NCBI RefSeq assembly: GCF_048820915.1
Contig: NZ_JBMERR010000025.1
Location: forward strand, 4,981-68,980
From: Cribrihabitans_A pelagius
Lineage (GTDB): Bacteria > Pseudomonadota > Alphaproteobacteria > Rhodobacterales > Rhodobacteraceae
DNA: 64,000 nt
Direction of reading: 5' to 3'
Shown: piece by piece, positions 31,963 through 41,592 of the stretch
Numbering within the stretch: position 1 is the first letter of the stretch
Layout of the letters: every line of letters begins with the position of its first letter
The notes under the pieces: generated by a model
Told to the model about the DNA's origin: nothing
Seen by the model: only the letters and a program-made list of their open reading frames with translations
Databases searched by the model: none
Position numbers and translations under genes: made by a program

Positions 31963-33404
31963 CAGCGCTTCTCCATCACGGTGGGTTCATAGATCGAGGG
32001 CGGCAGGTCGTAGCCCCAGAGGCGGAAGCGCTCCGAAAAATGGCTGCGCACGCCGGTGGCGGTGAAATGGCCGATGATCTTGTTGTCCGGCGTGAGGCCG
32101 ACGCGCTGGAAGCGGAAGATCTCCTGCATCGAGATCACGTCGCCCTCCATCCCGGTGATCTCGGTGATCGAGGTCATCCGGCGCGAGCCGTCCTGCAGGC
32201 GGGAGGCCTGAACGATCAGGTTCACGGCCGAGGCGATCTGACTGCGCACCGCCTTGATCGGCATTTCGATCCCGGCCATCGCGATCATGTTCTCCAGCCG
32301 CGAAATGCCGTCGCGGGCGGAGTTCGCGTGGATCGTCGTCATCGAGCCGTCATGGCCGGTGTTCATCGCCTGCAGCATGTCGATCACCTCCTCGCCGCGG
32401 GTCTCGCCCACGATGATGCGGTCGGGCCGCATCCTGAGCGCGTTCTTCAGGCAGTCGCGCGGCGAGACCTCGCCCTTGCCTTCGACGTTGGGCGGGCGGC
32501 TTTCCATGCGGCCCACATGGGTCTGCTGCAGCTGCAGTTCGGCGGTGTCCTCGATGGTGAGGATGCGTTCGGAGTTGTCGATGAAGGACGAAAGCGCATT
32601 GAGCGTCGTGGTCTTGCCCGAGCCTGTGCCGCCCGAGACGATCACATTAAGCCGAGTGGAGACCGCGGCCTGAAGATAAGCCGCCATCTCTTCGGTGAAG
32701 GCGCCGAAACTGACCAGATCGTCGATGCCCAGCTTGTCCTTCTTGAATTTGCGGATCGACACCAGCGAGCCGTCCACCGCAATCGGCGGCACCATCGCGT
32801 TGAAGCGCGAGCCGTCGGCGAGGCGGGCGTCCACGTAAGGGTTCGATTCATCGACGCGCCGCCCCACCGCGGAGACGATCTTGTCGATGATCCGCATCAG
32901 GTGGCGCTCGTCCTTGAAGGCGATGTCGCTGATTTCCAGCTTGCCGCCGCGCTCGACGAAGATTTGATGCGGGCCGTTCACCAGGATGTCGCTGACGCTG
33001 TCGTCCTGCAGCAGCGTCTCCAGCGGCCCGAGGCCGGTCACCTCGTCGTAAAGCTCCTTGTTCAACTGCTGCCGGTCCTCCCGGTTCAGCACGATGCTTT
33101 TCTCTTCCAGGATCTCGGCGCTGATCGAGGCGATTTCCGAGCGCAGCTCGGCTTCGCCTGCGCGCTCCAGCGCCGCCAGATTGAGGTTTTCCAAGAGGTC
33201 CCGGTGCAGCTGGATCTTGATTTCGCTCAGCCGCTCCTTGCGCTTGCGCTCCTTGTCGGCGGGCTGCGCTTCGGCCGCCTTGCGCGCCACCGGGCGGCGC
33301 AGGCTGACCGCGGGCTTCGCCTCCGCCTCGCCGGGGGCTGCCTCGGGGGCGGCGGGCGGCGGCGGAGCGGCTTTCGGCGATTGCTTCTTGTACTTGGAGA
33401 ACAT
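31962..33404 (-). CDS. tadA: Tad pilus assembly ATPase TadA/CpaF
   Basis: A 480-residue secretion ATPase of the PilB/VirB11 superfamily that powers Flp pilus extension and retraction. A Pro/Ala-rich N-terminus (1-60) precedes the conserved core: DILVNGPHQIFVERGGKL, Walker A SGGTGSGKTTT, the Asp box, the His box (GHDGSMTTIHANSARD) and GETRGEEVIDMLQAMNTG Walker B. All motifs are intact. The ATG is followed immediately by KYKKQSPKAAPP, a basic N-terminus. It is the first of three tightly packed genes tadA-tadB-tadC. Confidence 0.95.
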   Translation of the reverse strand: MFSKYKKQSPKAAPPPPAAPEAAPGEAEAKPAVSLRRPVARKAAEAQPADKERKRKERLSEIKIQLHRDLLENLNLAALERAGEAELRSEIASISAEILEEKSIVLNREDRQQLNKELYDEVTGLGPLETLLQDDSVSDILVNGPHQIFVERGGKLEISDIAFKDERHLMRIIDKIVSAVGRRVDESNPYVDARLADGSRFNAMVPPIAVDGSLVSIRKFKKDKLGIDDLVSFGAFTEEMAAYLQAAVSTRLNVIVSGGTGSGKTTTLNALSSFIDNSERILTIEDTAELQLQQTHVGRMESRPPNVEGKGEVSPRDCLKNALRMRPDRIIVGETRGEEVIDMLQAMNTGHDGSMTTIHANSARDGISRLENMIAMAGIEMPIKAVRSQIASAVNLIVQASRLQDGSRRMTSITEITGMEGDVISMQEIFRFQRVGLTPDNKIIGHFTATGVRSHFSERFRLWGYDLPPSIYEPTVMEKR

Positions 33405-33487
33405 CAGCTTACCCCCAGACCGGCTGTATGTGTGGCAGCGCCGGATTCCTTGCGGCCCGCAAGGCCGCTAAAACTAAACTGTGACCC

Positions 33488-34723
33488 TCAGGCCGCTTCG
33501 GCTTCATTCCGGCCCAGCTCGTGCAGCGAGGCCGCGAGCTTGGCGATCTCCTTGCGCAAGGGGTTCTTGGCCACGGACAGCGCCAGCGGCGTGCCGTGAT
33601 CGCAGCTCTGCGGCACCGGCTTGCCGCCATCGGGCAGCTGCAGGTCGATCGAGATGCCCAGCGATTCCGCCAGCCGCTTGACCCGGGACTTGCCGCTGAG
33701 ATCGGTGAATTTCGGCGCCCGGTTCAGGGCAAAGCGCAGCTTTTCGAACGGCAGATCTTCGGATTGCAGCGCCCGCTTCATGCGCAGCGCGTTCTGGGCT
33801 GAACGCATGTCCAGCTCGATCAGCGCGAAATAGACATGTGCCACGTTCAGCACCGTCTCCGACCATTGCACCAGCGTGTGCGGCAGGTCTATCACCACGA
33901 AATCGAAATGGCTGCGCGCCATCTCCACCACGCGCTCGATGTCATCCGGCGTCAGGATGTCGAGCGGGATCATCTCGGCAGGCGCGGTCAGCACCTGCAG
34001 CTTGTCCCGGAAGGTCAGCAGCGCCTGGCCGAACAGTTCGGCGTCCATGCTCTCAGTCTCGCTCAGCATCTCCATCACCGCCTCACGCCGGGGCAGGTCG
34101 AGATAGGTGGAGACCGAGCCGTGCTGCAGGTCGAGATCCAGCAGGCAGACCCGCGGCTCCTTGTGCTCGCTCAGCGCTGCCAGCTCCCAGGCCAGGTTCA
34201 CCGCCAGTGTGCTGGAACCGGTGCCGCCCGCCAGCCCGTGGCAGGCGATGACCGCGCCTTCGCGCTTGCTGCCCGATTGCAGCTGATGCTGTTTCTCACC
34301 CGGCGCCTGACCGCCCTCCGGCGCCTGGAGGCGGCTGATGGCGGCCTGCAGCTCCTGCTCCGGCAGCGGGTAGGGGATAAATTCATCGGCGCCCTGGCGC
34401 AGCAGGCTGTGCAGCGCCGCAGGCGTCACGTCGTCGGCGATCAGGATCACCTTGATGCCCTGCGCCTTGGCCTGAGCGATGATTTCGCCCATCAGCGCCA
34501 GATCGCCTTCGTCGGCGCTGTCGATGGCCAGCGCCACAAACTGCAGCGGCTCCGCCTCGGGCTGGGAGAAGAAGGTCAGCGCCTCCTGAAAGCCGAGATC
34601 GCCCCAGGCCTCGCCCATGGCGGCTTCCATGTCTTCGATCAGGAGATCGAAATTCTGCACGTCGCGGCTGACCGTGCAGGCAATAATCGCAGAAGCGTCG
34701 GTTTGCGAGGGGTCGCTGCTCAT
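33488..34723 (-). CDS. cpaE: Pilus assembly protein CpaE (TadZ), receiver/ParA-like
   Basis: A 411-residue TadZ/CpaE protein with an atypical receiver-like N-terminal domain (about 10-125, with KVILIADDVTPAALHSLLRQGADEFIPYP) and a MinD/ParA-like ATPase domain from about 160. The deviant Walker A GLAGGTGSSTLAVNLAWELA is in the C-terminal half and DFVVIDLPHTLVQWSETVLN is the switch region. TadZ localises the Tad apparatus, usually at a pole. The start MSSDPSQTDA at 34723 has AAGGATG at suitable distance; two further in-frame ATGs lie six and nine bases upstream with the purine-rich site too close. Confidence 0.9.
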   Translation of the reverse strand: MSSDPSQTDASAIIACTVSRDVQNFDLLIEDMEAAMGEAWGDLGFQEALTFFSQPEAEPLQFVALAIDSADEGDLALMGEIIAQAKAQGIKVILIADDVTPAALHSLLRQGADEFIPYPLPEQELQAAISRLQAPEGGQAPGEKQHQLQSGSKREGAVIACHGLAGGTGSSTLAVNLAWELAALSEHKEPRVCLLDLDLQHGSVSTYLDLPRREAVMEMLSETESMDAELFGQALLTFRDKLQVLTAPAEMIPLDILTPDDIERVVEMARSHFDFVVIDLPHTLVQWSETVLNVAHVYFALIELDMRSAQNALRMKRALQSEDLPFEKLRFALNRAPKFTDLSGKSRVKRLAESLGISIDLQLPDGGKPVPQSCDHGTPLALSVAKNPLRKEIAKLAASLHELGRNEAEAA

Positions 34724-34904
34724 CACCATCATCCTTGTTCCCGAAGGTCGGCTGCACGCGGGGCACAGTTTGCCTCTTGGCAACAATGTCGGTGGGAACT
34801 TGGGCGAGATTGGGGCCAAAAAGCCCCAAATCTTGGGTATTGTTCACCGCTTGCAAACCGCGCGCGGCCGGTCCCGGAGCTGGCCGGCGCAGGCGGGCAG
34901 GGGC

Positions 34905-35534
34905 CTACTGCAGCTCCCGGCCGAGCGATTGCTCTTCGGTCAGCGTGGTCTCGGGCACTGCGCTTTCGACATATTCGCGGTAGATCACCTGGGCGTATTT
35001 GCCGTCCAGAAGCATCGGGTGATCCGTCAGGAACCCGCTCACCTCGGTCACCGTGCGGCGGTTGCGGCGCTCGCGGTCGGGGGTCGGGATCAACGGCTGG
35101 GTCTCGCCGAAAGAAACCACCGCCTGCAGCCGGTGGCGGCTGACACCGCGCGCCACCAGGTAGTTCACCGCTGCCTGCGCCCGGCGCAGGCCAAGCGCCT
35201 TGTTGTAGGTCTGGCTGCCAACCGCGTCGGTATGGCCGAAAACGCGGAAGCGCACTTCGGGGAACTGCCGGATCCAATGCGCCTGCCGGTCCAGCACCGC
35301 GCGCGCCGCCGGCTCCAGCCGGGCACTGTCGAAGGCGAAGGTGATGGTGGTGGGCACTTCTTTGGCAAAGCGGGTGGCAAGCTGGATGGTGAAGCTTCGG
35401 TCGCCGCTCATCACCGCCGCATTGCCTGCCGCGGCATCGCCGAAGCCGCCCTCGCGGAACAGTTCGCGCCCCGCCTCGCGCTCGCAGGCCGCCACGGCCA
35501 GGGCAAGAGCAGCAATCGCGGCATGTCTGATCAT
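34905..35534 (-). CDS. OmpA-family lipoprotein of the Tad locus
   Basis: A 209-residue protein with a lipoprotein signal (ALAVAAC, Cys about 17), a short linker and an OmpA-like peptidoglycan-binding domain (TFAFDSARLEPAARAVLDRQAHWIRQFPEVRFRVFGHTDAVGSQTYNKALGLRRAQAAVNYLVARG). The motif GHTDAVGSxxYNxxLGxxRA is intact. Its position between cpaC and cpaE is common in roseobacter Tad loci, where it probably anchors the secretin complex to the cell wall (inference). The ATG at 35534 is chosen because GGAGG lies nine bases upstream; two earlier in-frame ATGs sit on top of that site. A 181-base gap separates it from cpaE. Confidence 0.88.
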   Translation of the reverse strand: MIRHAAIAALALAVAACEREAGRELFREGGFGDAAAGNAAVMSGDRSFTIQLATRFAKEVPTTITFAFDSARLEPAARAVLDRQAHWIRQFPEVRFRVFGHTDAVGSQTYNKALGLRRAQAAVNYLVARGVSRHRLQAVVSFGETQPLIPTPDRERRNRRTVTEVSGFLTDHPMLLDGKYAQVIYREYVESAVPETTLTEEQSLGRELQ

Positions 35535-35551
35535 CCGTCCCATCCTCCCGC

Positions 35552-36958
35552 TCAATCCAGCACGTAGCCGTAGGAGCCGTTGAAATCCTGCTTGGCGACC
35601 TCCCCGGCCGGCCCGTGGCTGGTGCGCGACGTGCGGCCGAACAGGAACAGATCCTTTTCGCTCGGCGGCCTTACCCGGTCGGTGGGCAGGGTCAGCGCCT
35701 CGCCCCGGGTCGGGGTGACCAGATGCGCGCTGATGATGATCACCAGTTCGGTCTGCTCGCGCTGGTAGTCGGCGCTGCGGAACAGCGCGCCCAGCACCGG
35801 CACGTCGCCCAGCCAGGGCAGCTGCGAGGAATTGTCGAGGAACTCGTCCCGGATCAGCCCGGCAATGGCAAAGCTTTCGCCGTCGCGCATCTCCACCGTG
35901 GTCGAGGTCTCGCGGCGCGAGAAGGCGTCGATGGTCAGCCCGCTCAGCTCCAGCGAGTTGGTCGGGTCGATGGCAGAGACCGCGGCGTTCAGCTCCAGGT
36001 TGATAAGGTCGGCGTCCACCACCCGCGGAATGAAGTTCAGCTCGATGCCGAAGGGTTTGAACTCAATGGTGATGACGCCGTCTTCCTGCGCCACCGGCAC
36101 CGGATATTCTCCGCCCGCCAGGAACTTGGCCTCCTGTCCCGACAGCGCCGACAGGTTCGGCTCCGCCAGGGTGCGCACCACGCCCTTCTGCTCCAGCGCC
36201 TCCAGCAGCAGGCTCACCTGCACCGAGCCCGCGTTGAAGCCGAACAGGAAGGCGCCGGTGTTCTCGTTTGCGGCCGGGATGTTGCCCGCCAGCGAGTTAG
36301 CCAGCGCGCCGGAAGTGTTGAGCGTGTTGGTGCCGCCGGTGCGGCCGCTGCCGGTGCCGCCGTTGAAGCCGAGCGAGGCGCTCAGCGATTTCGAGACCGA
36401 GCGCTGCATCTCGGCAAAGCGCACCTTCAGCATCACCTGCTGCACACCGCCCACAGACATCAGGTTGCTGACGCGTTCCGGCGCATAACGCTCCGCCAGG
36501 TCCAGCGCCCGCTGCAGCCGGGCCGAGCTCGACACGGTGCCCGACAGCACGATGCCGTCATTGGCGGTGCGCACCTCGATCCTCTCGTTGGGCAGGATCT
36601 GGCGCAGCCGCTCCTTGAACTCGCTCACATCGGCCGAGACGCGGACGTCGACATTGGTGATCAGCCGTCCCGAGCCATCCAGCAGCGTCAGCGTGGTGAG
36701 CCCCGGCGACTTGCCCAGCACATAGATAGTGCGGTCCGACAGCGAGGAGATATCCGCAATCGACGGGTTGGCGATGCTGAGTTCGGCAAAAGGTGTTGCG
36801 CTTTCGACCACCACGGCACGGTTCATCGGCACGTCGAGCGTGGCCGCGGTGCCCTTCTTGACCACCCGCAGCGATTGCGCCTGCACCCCGTCCGCCGCGG
36901 GCGCAGCCACGAGCGATAGCCCCATAAGGGCCGCCGCCACGAACCTTCGAATTCCCAT
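35552..36958 (-). CDS. cpaC: Tad pilus outer-membrane secretin CpaC (RcpA)
   Basis: A 468-residue secretin. Signal peptide (MGIRRFVAAALMGLSLVAAPAADGVQAQ), an N-terminal domain binding partner proteins (about 30-120, with SIADISSLSDRTIYVLGKSPGLTTLTLL), a BON-like domain, and the secretin core with VMLKVRFAEMQRSVSKSLSASLGFN, LAEPNLSALSGQEAKFLAGGEYPVP and GESFAIAGLIRDEFLDNSSQLPWLGDVPVLGALFRS. These are diagnostic secretin motifs. It forms the multimeric channel for the Flp pilus. The start at 36958 has AGGCAGG upstream; the longer reading would add a leader with no conservation. Confidence 0.94.
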   Translation of the reverse strand: MGIRRFVAAALMGLSLVAAPAADGVQAQSLRVVKKGTAATLDVPMNRAVVVESATPFAELSIANPSIADISSLSDRTIYVLGKSPGLTTLTLLDGSGRLITNVDVRVSADVSEFKERLRQILPNERIEVRTANDGIVLSGTVSSSARLQRALDLAERYAPERVSNLMSVGGVQQVMLKVRFAEMQRSVSKSLSASLGFNGGTGSGRTGGTNTLNTSGALANSLAGNIPAANENTGAFLFGFNAGSVQVSLLLEALEQKGVVRTLAEPNLSALSGQEAKFLAGGEYPVPVAQEDGVITIEFKPFGIELNFIPRVVDADLINLELNAAVSAIDPTNSLELSGLTIDAFSRRETSTTVEMRDGESFAIAGLIRDEFLDNSSQLPWLGDVPVLGALFRSADYQREQTELVIIISAHLVTPTRGEALTLPTDRVRPPSEKDLFLFGRTSRTSHGPAGEVAKQDFNGSYGYVLD

Positions 36959-37172
36959 GTGACCTGCCTTTCCGATCACGCCTCTGCCCCGGGTCTTGCC
37001 GCCCGCGGTTTTGCGCACTGTGGCCCGGTTCCGGAATTATTGCAAGAATCAACGGCTTCCGCGCCCCTGCAGGGCAGAGAGCCCTGTGGGGCAGGGGCAA
37101 CAGAGAAGGCCCGCGCCGCCCGGGCGGGCGGCGGGGCTGAACCTGTTAACGGACTGCGGTGCAAGGGTTTTC

Positions 37173-38030
37173 CTAGTTGGTGCAGGGAATCGGGATCTCC
37201 ACCACCTCGGCGCCGCGCCGGGTGCGGATGGTGCAGACCTTTTCCTTCTCCACCTGCTGCGGCGCCTCCAGCGCGCCCAGGCCCAGAAGCTTGCGCTGGT
37301 CGACCTCCACCATCTGGGCGATGGTGTCGTCGCCCGCGCCCACCAGGGCCAGCGACAACCGGCCGGTGGACTGCGCCTGCGCCAGCGCCGCCACCTGCTC
37401 GGGGCGCACCGCCACGGTCACCGTACGGGCGATCATGGCGCCGTCGATGTCGCCGCCCGCGCTCTGGTCCACCGCGACCAGTTCCACATTGGTGTCGATC
37501 AGCCGGGTCACCTCGCCGCGGCCCGCGTCGGCCTGCGGCATCATGCCGGTCCAGTAGACATCGACCTTGTCGCCCGGGCGCAGGAAGCCCGACACGCCCG
37601 AGGCCACGTCCACCTTGATCGCAAAAGCCCGCATACCGCGCTGCAGACGCGAGGTGATGCCTGCATCCTCGCCCGGCGCGGTCACCTTGGCGGCCAGGAC
37701 AGCCTCGCCCTTCTCCATTGCCCGCAGCACCACACGCGGCTTGCCCCCGGCCTCCGGCGGAAACAGCGCCTCCAGCGACTGGAAGGCACCTTCGGGGATG
37801 GCGTTTTCCGGCCAGCGCACCGCGCGCACCGACTCCTCGCCCAGCCGCTCGCCGTATTTCAGCGGGGCCGTGGCGACATAGACTTCCACCGTCGGCACGA
37901 TGTCGGCGCGGGCCGCGCGTTCGCGGGCCAGTTCGTTCTGATAGGCAGTAATGTAGTTCTTCGCCATCATCACCGCGCCGCCCGCAAGGGCGACCCCGAC
38001 GATCAGCACCAAACCGAAAACAGCACGCAT
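37173..38030 (-). CDS. cpaB: Flp pilus assembly protein CpaB (RcpC)
   Basis: A 285-residue SAF/RcpC-domain protein with an N-terminal membrane helix (residues 5-24, VFGLVLIVGVALAGGAVMMA). It contains the SAF-type beta-clip region (EVYVATAPLKYGERLGEESVRAVRWPENAIPEGAF), GMRAFAIKVDVASGVSGFLRPGDKVDVYWTG and VTVAVRPEQVAALAQAQSTGRLSLAL, typical of CpaB. It is thought to contact the secretin and peptidoglycan. A hairpin-rich spacer (37,109-37,140, GC-rich inverted repeat) separates it from cpaC and may attenuate or process the transcript (inference). Confidence 0.92.
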   Translation of the reverse strand: MRAVFGLVLIVGVALAGGAVMMAKNYITAYQNELARERAARADIVPTVEVYVATAPLKYGERLGEESVRAVRWPENAIPEGAFQSLEALFPPEAGGKPRVVLRAMEKGEAVLAAKVTAPGEDAGITSRLQRGMRAFAIKVDVASGVSGFLRPGDKVDVYWTGMMPQADAGRGEVTRLIDTNVELVAVDQSAGGDIDGAMIARTVTVAVRPEQVAALAQAQSTGRLSLALVGAGDDTIAQMVEVDQRKLLGLGALEAPQQVEKEKVCTIRTRRGAEVVEIPIPCTN

Positions 38031-38139
38031 ACCGTGACCTCTCAAGAACTAGGGGCCGGCTCCGCGCGGGCGGGACCGGCTGCTGGATTAATCGAAAAGT
38101 TGCAAGTCAGGCCCTTGGCTTCTGCCGGCCCGGGCGGGC

Positions 38140-38316
38140 CTAGCTGAACGACCAGTTCGTCATGTAGGCGGCCATCGCCTGCGCGAGCCCCATGGCGCCG
38201 TTTTCCATCGCGCCGGAGATCAGCACCGCGAGCCCGATGATTGCAGCGCTCAGAACAACCCAGTCGACGGTGATGGCACCGTCATCGCTTGCCAGAAAGG
38301 ACCAAAGCCGTTTCAT
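38140..38316 (-). CDS. Divergent Flp-type minor pilin
   Basis: A 58-residue peptide with the same layout as the two Flp pilins: a short basic leader (MKRLWSFLASDDG), a cleavage-site glycine followed by AITVDW, and a hydrophobic helix (VVLSAAIIGLAVLISG). The C-terminal half (AMENGAMGLAQAMAAYMTNWSFS) is unrelated to theirs. It lies between the flp copies and cpaB. A minor pilin or specialised subunit is plausible; the sequence proves only membership in the Flp family. GAGG lies upstream of the ATG at 38316. Confidence 0.75.
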   Translation of the reverse strand: MKRLWSFLASDDGAITVDWVVLSAAIIGLAVLISGAMENGAMGLAQAMAAYMTNWSFS

Positions 38317-38399
38317 AGTGCACACCTCGCTGCGTCAGCCCCTGCGGGGCAAGGCGGCGGCCCTTTTCCGGGGCCGCCGCAAAACCCTGTGCGATGCGC

Positions 38400-38579
38400 T
38401 TAGGTCGGCTTCTTGGTCGACAGGTAGGACCCGGTGCCGCTGGTCAGGTCGGAGGCGCCGTTCTGGATTGCGGTGTAGACAACGCCGGCCAGGGCGGCGA
38501 CGGCGGCGGTCAGCACGACCCAGTCCACGGTCACGGCGCCGGAGTCGTCTTTGCGGAAGTTTTTGATGAACTTGATCAT
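38400..38579 (-). CDS. flp: Flp/Fap pilin subunit, copy 1
   Basis: A 59-residue major pilin: leader MIKFIKNFRKDDSG, cleavage after Gly14, then AVTVDWVVLTAAVAALAGVVYT as the assembly helix and a short exposed tail ending STKKPT. The canonical Flp motif has E5-Y6 after cleavage; here the positions are D5-W6. The translation is identical to copy 2 at 38,873-39,052; the DNA differs at a few synonymous sites and in the stop codon. GGAGGGACGACACC precedes the ATG. The upstream 293-base spacer is AT-rich and likely holds its promoter. Confidence 0.9.
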   Translation of the reverse strand: MIKFIKNFRKDDSGAVTVDWVVLTAAVAALAGVVYTAIQNGASDLTSGTGSYLSTKKPT

Positions 38580-38872
38580 GGTGTCGTCCCTCCAAAGGAT
38601 CGCTTGAATTCCAGGTATCTCCCGCCGGGGGATGCTGGCCCGCTCTCTCACAATGGGCCTGCCCCGCCGGGTTACGAAATCATTAAGCTTTATGAATCTG
38701 GCCTGAATGGGGCGGAAACCTGTGCATATGGCCGCAAAGCGCGAATATCGCCGGCAATTTTCAAGGTATTGATAAGGTTGATTAATTGCTGTTTCGCCGC
38801 CATCCCGACGCGGGCGGGCCGCCCCGTGTCCCGGAGCGGCCCGCTGAGAATTCAAGCTATGCTGGTGTCAGA

Positions 38873-39052
38873 TCAGGTCGGCTTCTTGGTCGACAGGTAG
38901 GAGCCGGTGCCGCTGGTCAGGTCGGAGGCGCCGTTCTGGATGGCGGTGTAGACAACGCCGGCCAGGGCGGCGACGGCGGCGGTCAGCACGACCCAGTCCA
39001 CGGTCACGGCGCCGGAGTCGTCTTTGCGGAAGTTTTTGATGAACTTAATCAT
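38873..39052 (-). CDS. flp: Flp/Fap pilin subunit, copy 2
   Basis: This copy encodes the same 59-residue pilin as copy 1, with the same G-AVTVDW cleavage region. It uses TGA as stop where copy 1 uses TAA, and the homology extends about 20 bases upstream through the ribosome binding site (GGAGGGACGACACC). It is the first gene of the Tad locus. The duplication looks recent or kept uniform by gene conversion because the nucleotide sequences are nearly identical. Confidence 0.9.
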   Translation of the reverse strand: MIKFIKNFRKDDSGAVTVDWVVLTAAVAALAGVVYTAIQNGASDLTSGTGSYLSTKKPT

Positions 39053-39417
39053 GGTGTCGTCCCTCCAAAGGATCACTGAATTTTGCCTATCCCGCCATCT
39101 CTTCAGGGTCGGCTCTCTCACCTGCTTGACCACTGTCCGGCTTGGATGAGGATATATAGCCAGCCGAGCGTGGCAGGATTTGGGCTGAATGCTGGAGAAT
39201 TCGTCTCAATCTTAACTTCCTGGCAAGAATATTGGTAACGCACTGGCCGTGCGCGATTTTATCCATGGGTGCCAGCCTGCGGCCGTGGCATTTCCGCGCC
39301 AGTGGCCGCAAATTATGGCGAGCGTGCCCGATTCCGGGCCGCTTGGGCTGGCCTTCGGGCGGGGATTTCCCGAGGCTCTCCCAAACCGCAACAAAAACCG
39401 CAGCAGGGGCAGGCAGG
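39053..39417. promoter_or_regulatory. Divergent promoter region, flp / lytic transglycosylase
   Basis: This 365-base spacer between the outward-facing flp copy 2 and the + strand transglycosylase contains no convincing gene. It includes the AT-rich stretch GATATATAGCC (about 39,150) and a less GC-rich block at about 39,195-39,260, where promoters for both directions are likely. No specific operator was recognised. Confidence 0.4.
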
Positions 39418-40260
39418 GTGAAAGCCGTCCACATCGCGATTCTGGCGCTGGCCGCGGCCCTCGTGCCGCCGCAGCCGCACGCCCAGACGGTGCCCGCCCC
39501 CGCGCCGCAGCCTTTCCCCGAATTCGAGGCCAAGCGCATCAAGCCGCCCGTGCCCGGCACCCGCAAACGGATCACCGTGCAGATCGACCCGGATGCGGCC
39601 CCCCCGGCCGTGCCCGCCGCCGCGCCCGCGCCGGGCCCGGACCTGCTGCCGCCCGCTCCCGGCCCGGGCCGCTTTGCCGCCTTCTGGGAGGAGATCACCC
39701 CCGAAGCTGCTGCCGCAGGGATGGCCATCGGCCCGGGGCGGCTCGACCCCGCCTTGCTGGCGCTTTCCAAGGCCGGAGACGCCGCGGCCCCGCGGCTGCA
39801 ACTCCTGCAGGACATCGCCGCCGCCCGCGGAGTGGAGATCCTGACCCAAAGCGCCGGCACCCGGGTCTCTCCGGCGCTGGTGCTGGCGGTGATCGCGGTG
39901 GAATCGTCGGGCCGCGCAGGTGCCGTCAGCCGCGCGGGCGCGCAGGGCCTGATGCAGCTGATGCCCGATACCGCCGCCCGCTTCGGCGTCACCGACCCGC
40001 TGGAGGCCAAGCAGAACATCGCCGGCGGCATCCGTTACCTCGACTGGCTGATGCAGGAGTTCGGCGGCGACCCGATCCTGGTGCTGGCGGGCTACAACGC
40101 GGGCGAGGGCGCGGTGCGCGCCCACAAAGGCGTGCCGCCCTTCGCCGAGACCCGCGACTACGTGCCCAAGGTGCTGGCCGCCTACCAGGTGGCCCGCGGC
40201 CTCTGCCTGACCCCGCCGCAGTTTCTCTCGGACGGCTGCGTGTTCCGGGTGATGCAGTAG
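39418..40260 (+). CDS. Lytic transglycosylase, SLT-family
   Basis: A 280-residue periplasmic enzyme that cleaves peptidoglycan glycan strands. Signal peptide residues 1-23 (MKAVHIAILALAAALVPPQPHAQ), a Pro/Ala-rich linker (about 24-90) and a C-terminal SLT domain with the catalytic glutamate in AVESSGRAGAVSRAGAQGLMQLMP (E162) and GYNAGEGAV near residue 230. The start is taken at the GTG at 39418 with AGGCAGG upstream; the longer reading adds 62 residues without a signal. It lies divergent from the Tad genes, so a local wall-opening role for pilus assembly is possible but only by position. Confidence 0.88.
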   Translation: MKAVHIAILALAAALVPPQPHAQTVPAPAPQPFPEFEAKRIKPPVPGTRKRITVQIDPDAAPPAVPAAAPAPGPDLLPPAPGPGRFAAFWEEITPEAAAAGMAIGPGRLDPALLALSKAGDAAAPRLQLLQDIAAARGVEILTQSAGTRVSPALVLAVIAVESSGRAGAVSRAGAQGLMQLMPDTAARFGVTDPLEAKQNIAGGIRYLDWLMQEFGGDPILVLAGYNAGEGAVRAHKGVPPFAETRDYVPKVLAAYQVARGLCLTPPQFLSDGCVFRVMQ

Positions 40261-40403
40261 CCCCCGGCACCAGGGCATCCCGCAAATCCCTCGTGAAATC
40301 ATGACTTTCGCCAAGAGCCGCCATTTTTCTGCGGTGCGTGGATGATTTCACGGCCGCATATTTTTAAATGCCCCATTTGGCAGAAAATAGATTGGAGACA
40401 GCA

Positions 40404-40883
40404 TTGGATCTCGGGATAGACCCGGCCGCCGTGGCCGCTCAGTCACAAGGCTTCAGCAGCAACCTCGCCCTGATCGCCACCATCGCCTTCGTGGGCTTCT
40501 TCGGCCGCCTGGTGTTCGTGGCCTTCGCCCCGGACCTCGCCCCCCGCAACCCGCTGCGCCATCTCTCTGGCGCGGGCTTCCTGCTGCTCGCGGCGGCGAT
40601 CTTTGGCGGCGGGCTCTATACCACGGGGAAGTGGACCAAGGCGGTGGTGCTGTTCAACCGCAACCTGGTGGACCCGGTGATCGTCACCTGGCTGGGCCGG
40701 GACAGCTGCGATCCGGCGTCGGGCAGCTACTGCGTGGTGGTCTTCGAAGCGGAGCGCGAGCTGGTGGTCAACTGGTACGACAAGCGCGTCTACATGTGGG
40801 AGATCGTCAACCCGCCCGAAGGCGCGCCCTGGCACAGCCGCGGCCCGCAGCGCCGCCCGCCCAGCCGCCCGCTCGCCGGCTGA
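40404..40883 (+). CDS. Two-helix membrane protein of unknown function
   Basis: A protein of about 159 residues when started at the TTG at 40404, which has TTGGAGA six bases upstream; an ATG at 40368 would add 12 residues without a ribosome binding site. Two hydrophobic segments (ALIATIAFVGFFGRLVFVAF and LSGAGFLLLAAAIFGGGLYT) are followed by a soluble domain with a cysteine pair (DSCDPASGSYCVVVFE) that may form a disulfide, and a Pro-rich tail. No family is recognised. A bidirectional terminator separates it from the CoA-transferase genes. Confidence 0.6.
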   Translation: MDLGIDPAAVAAQSQGFSSNLALIATIAFVGFFGRLVFVAFAPDLAPRNPLRHLSGAGFLLLAAAIFGGGLYTTGKWTKAVVLFNRNLVDPVIVTWLGRDSCDPASGSYCVVVFEAERELVVNWYDKRVYMWEIVNPPEGAPWHSRGPQRRPPSRPLAG

Positions 40884-40894
40884 GAGCAAAGGAA

Positions 40895-40920
40895 AAGGCC
40901 CGCCAAAACAGGCGGGCCTT
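40895..40920. terminator. Bidirectional intrinsic terminator
   Basis: AAGGCCCGCC (40895-40904), loop AAAACA, GGCGGGCCTT (40911-40920): a perfect ten-pair stem flanked by A and T residues. It can end transcription of the membrane protein gene from the left and of scoB from the right, which converge here. Confidence 0.85.
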
Positions 40921-40962
40921 CGCGTTGTACATTGCCGGACCGCCGCTGCGGCGGCCTCGCGG

Positions 40963-41589
<627 letters not shown>

Positions 41590-41592
41590 GGT

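Noticed and set aside
30356..33599. Long + strand open frames opposite tadA, tadB and tadC
   Set aside because: They are antisense to intact Tad genes, and their His/Arg/Leu-rich translation has no family features.
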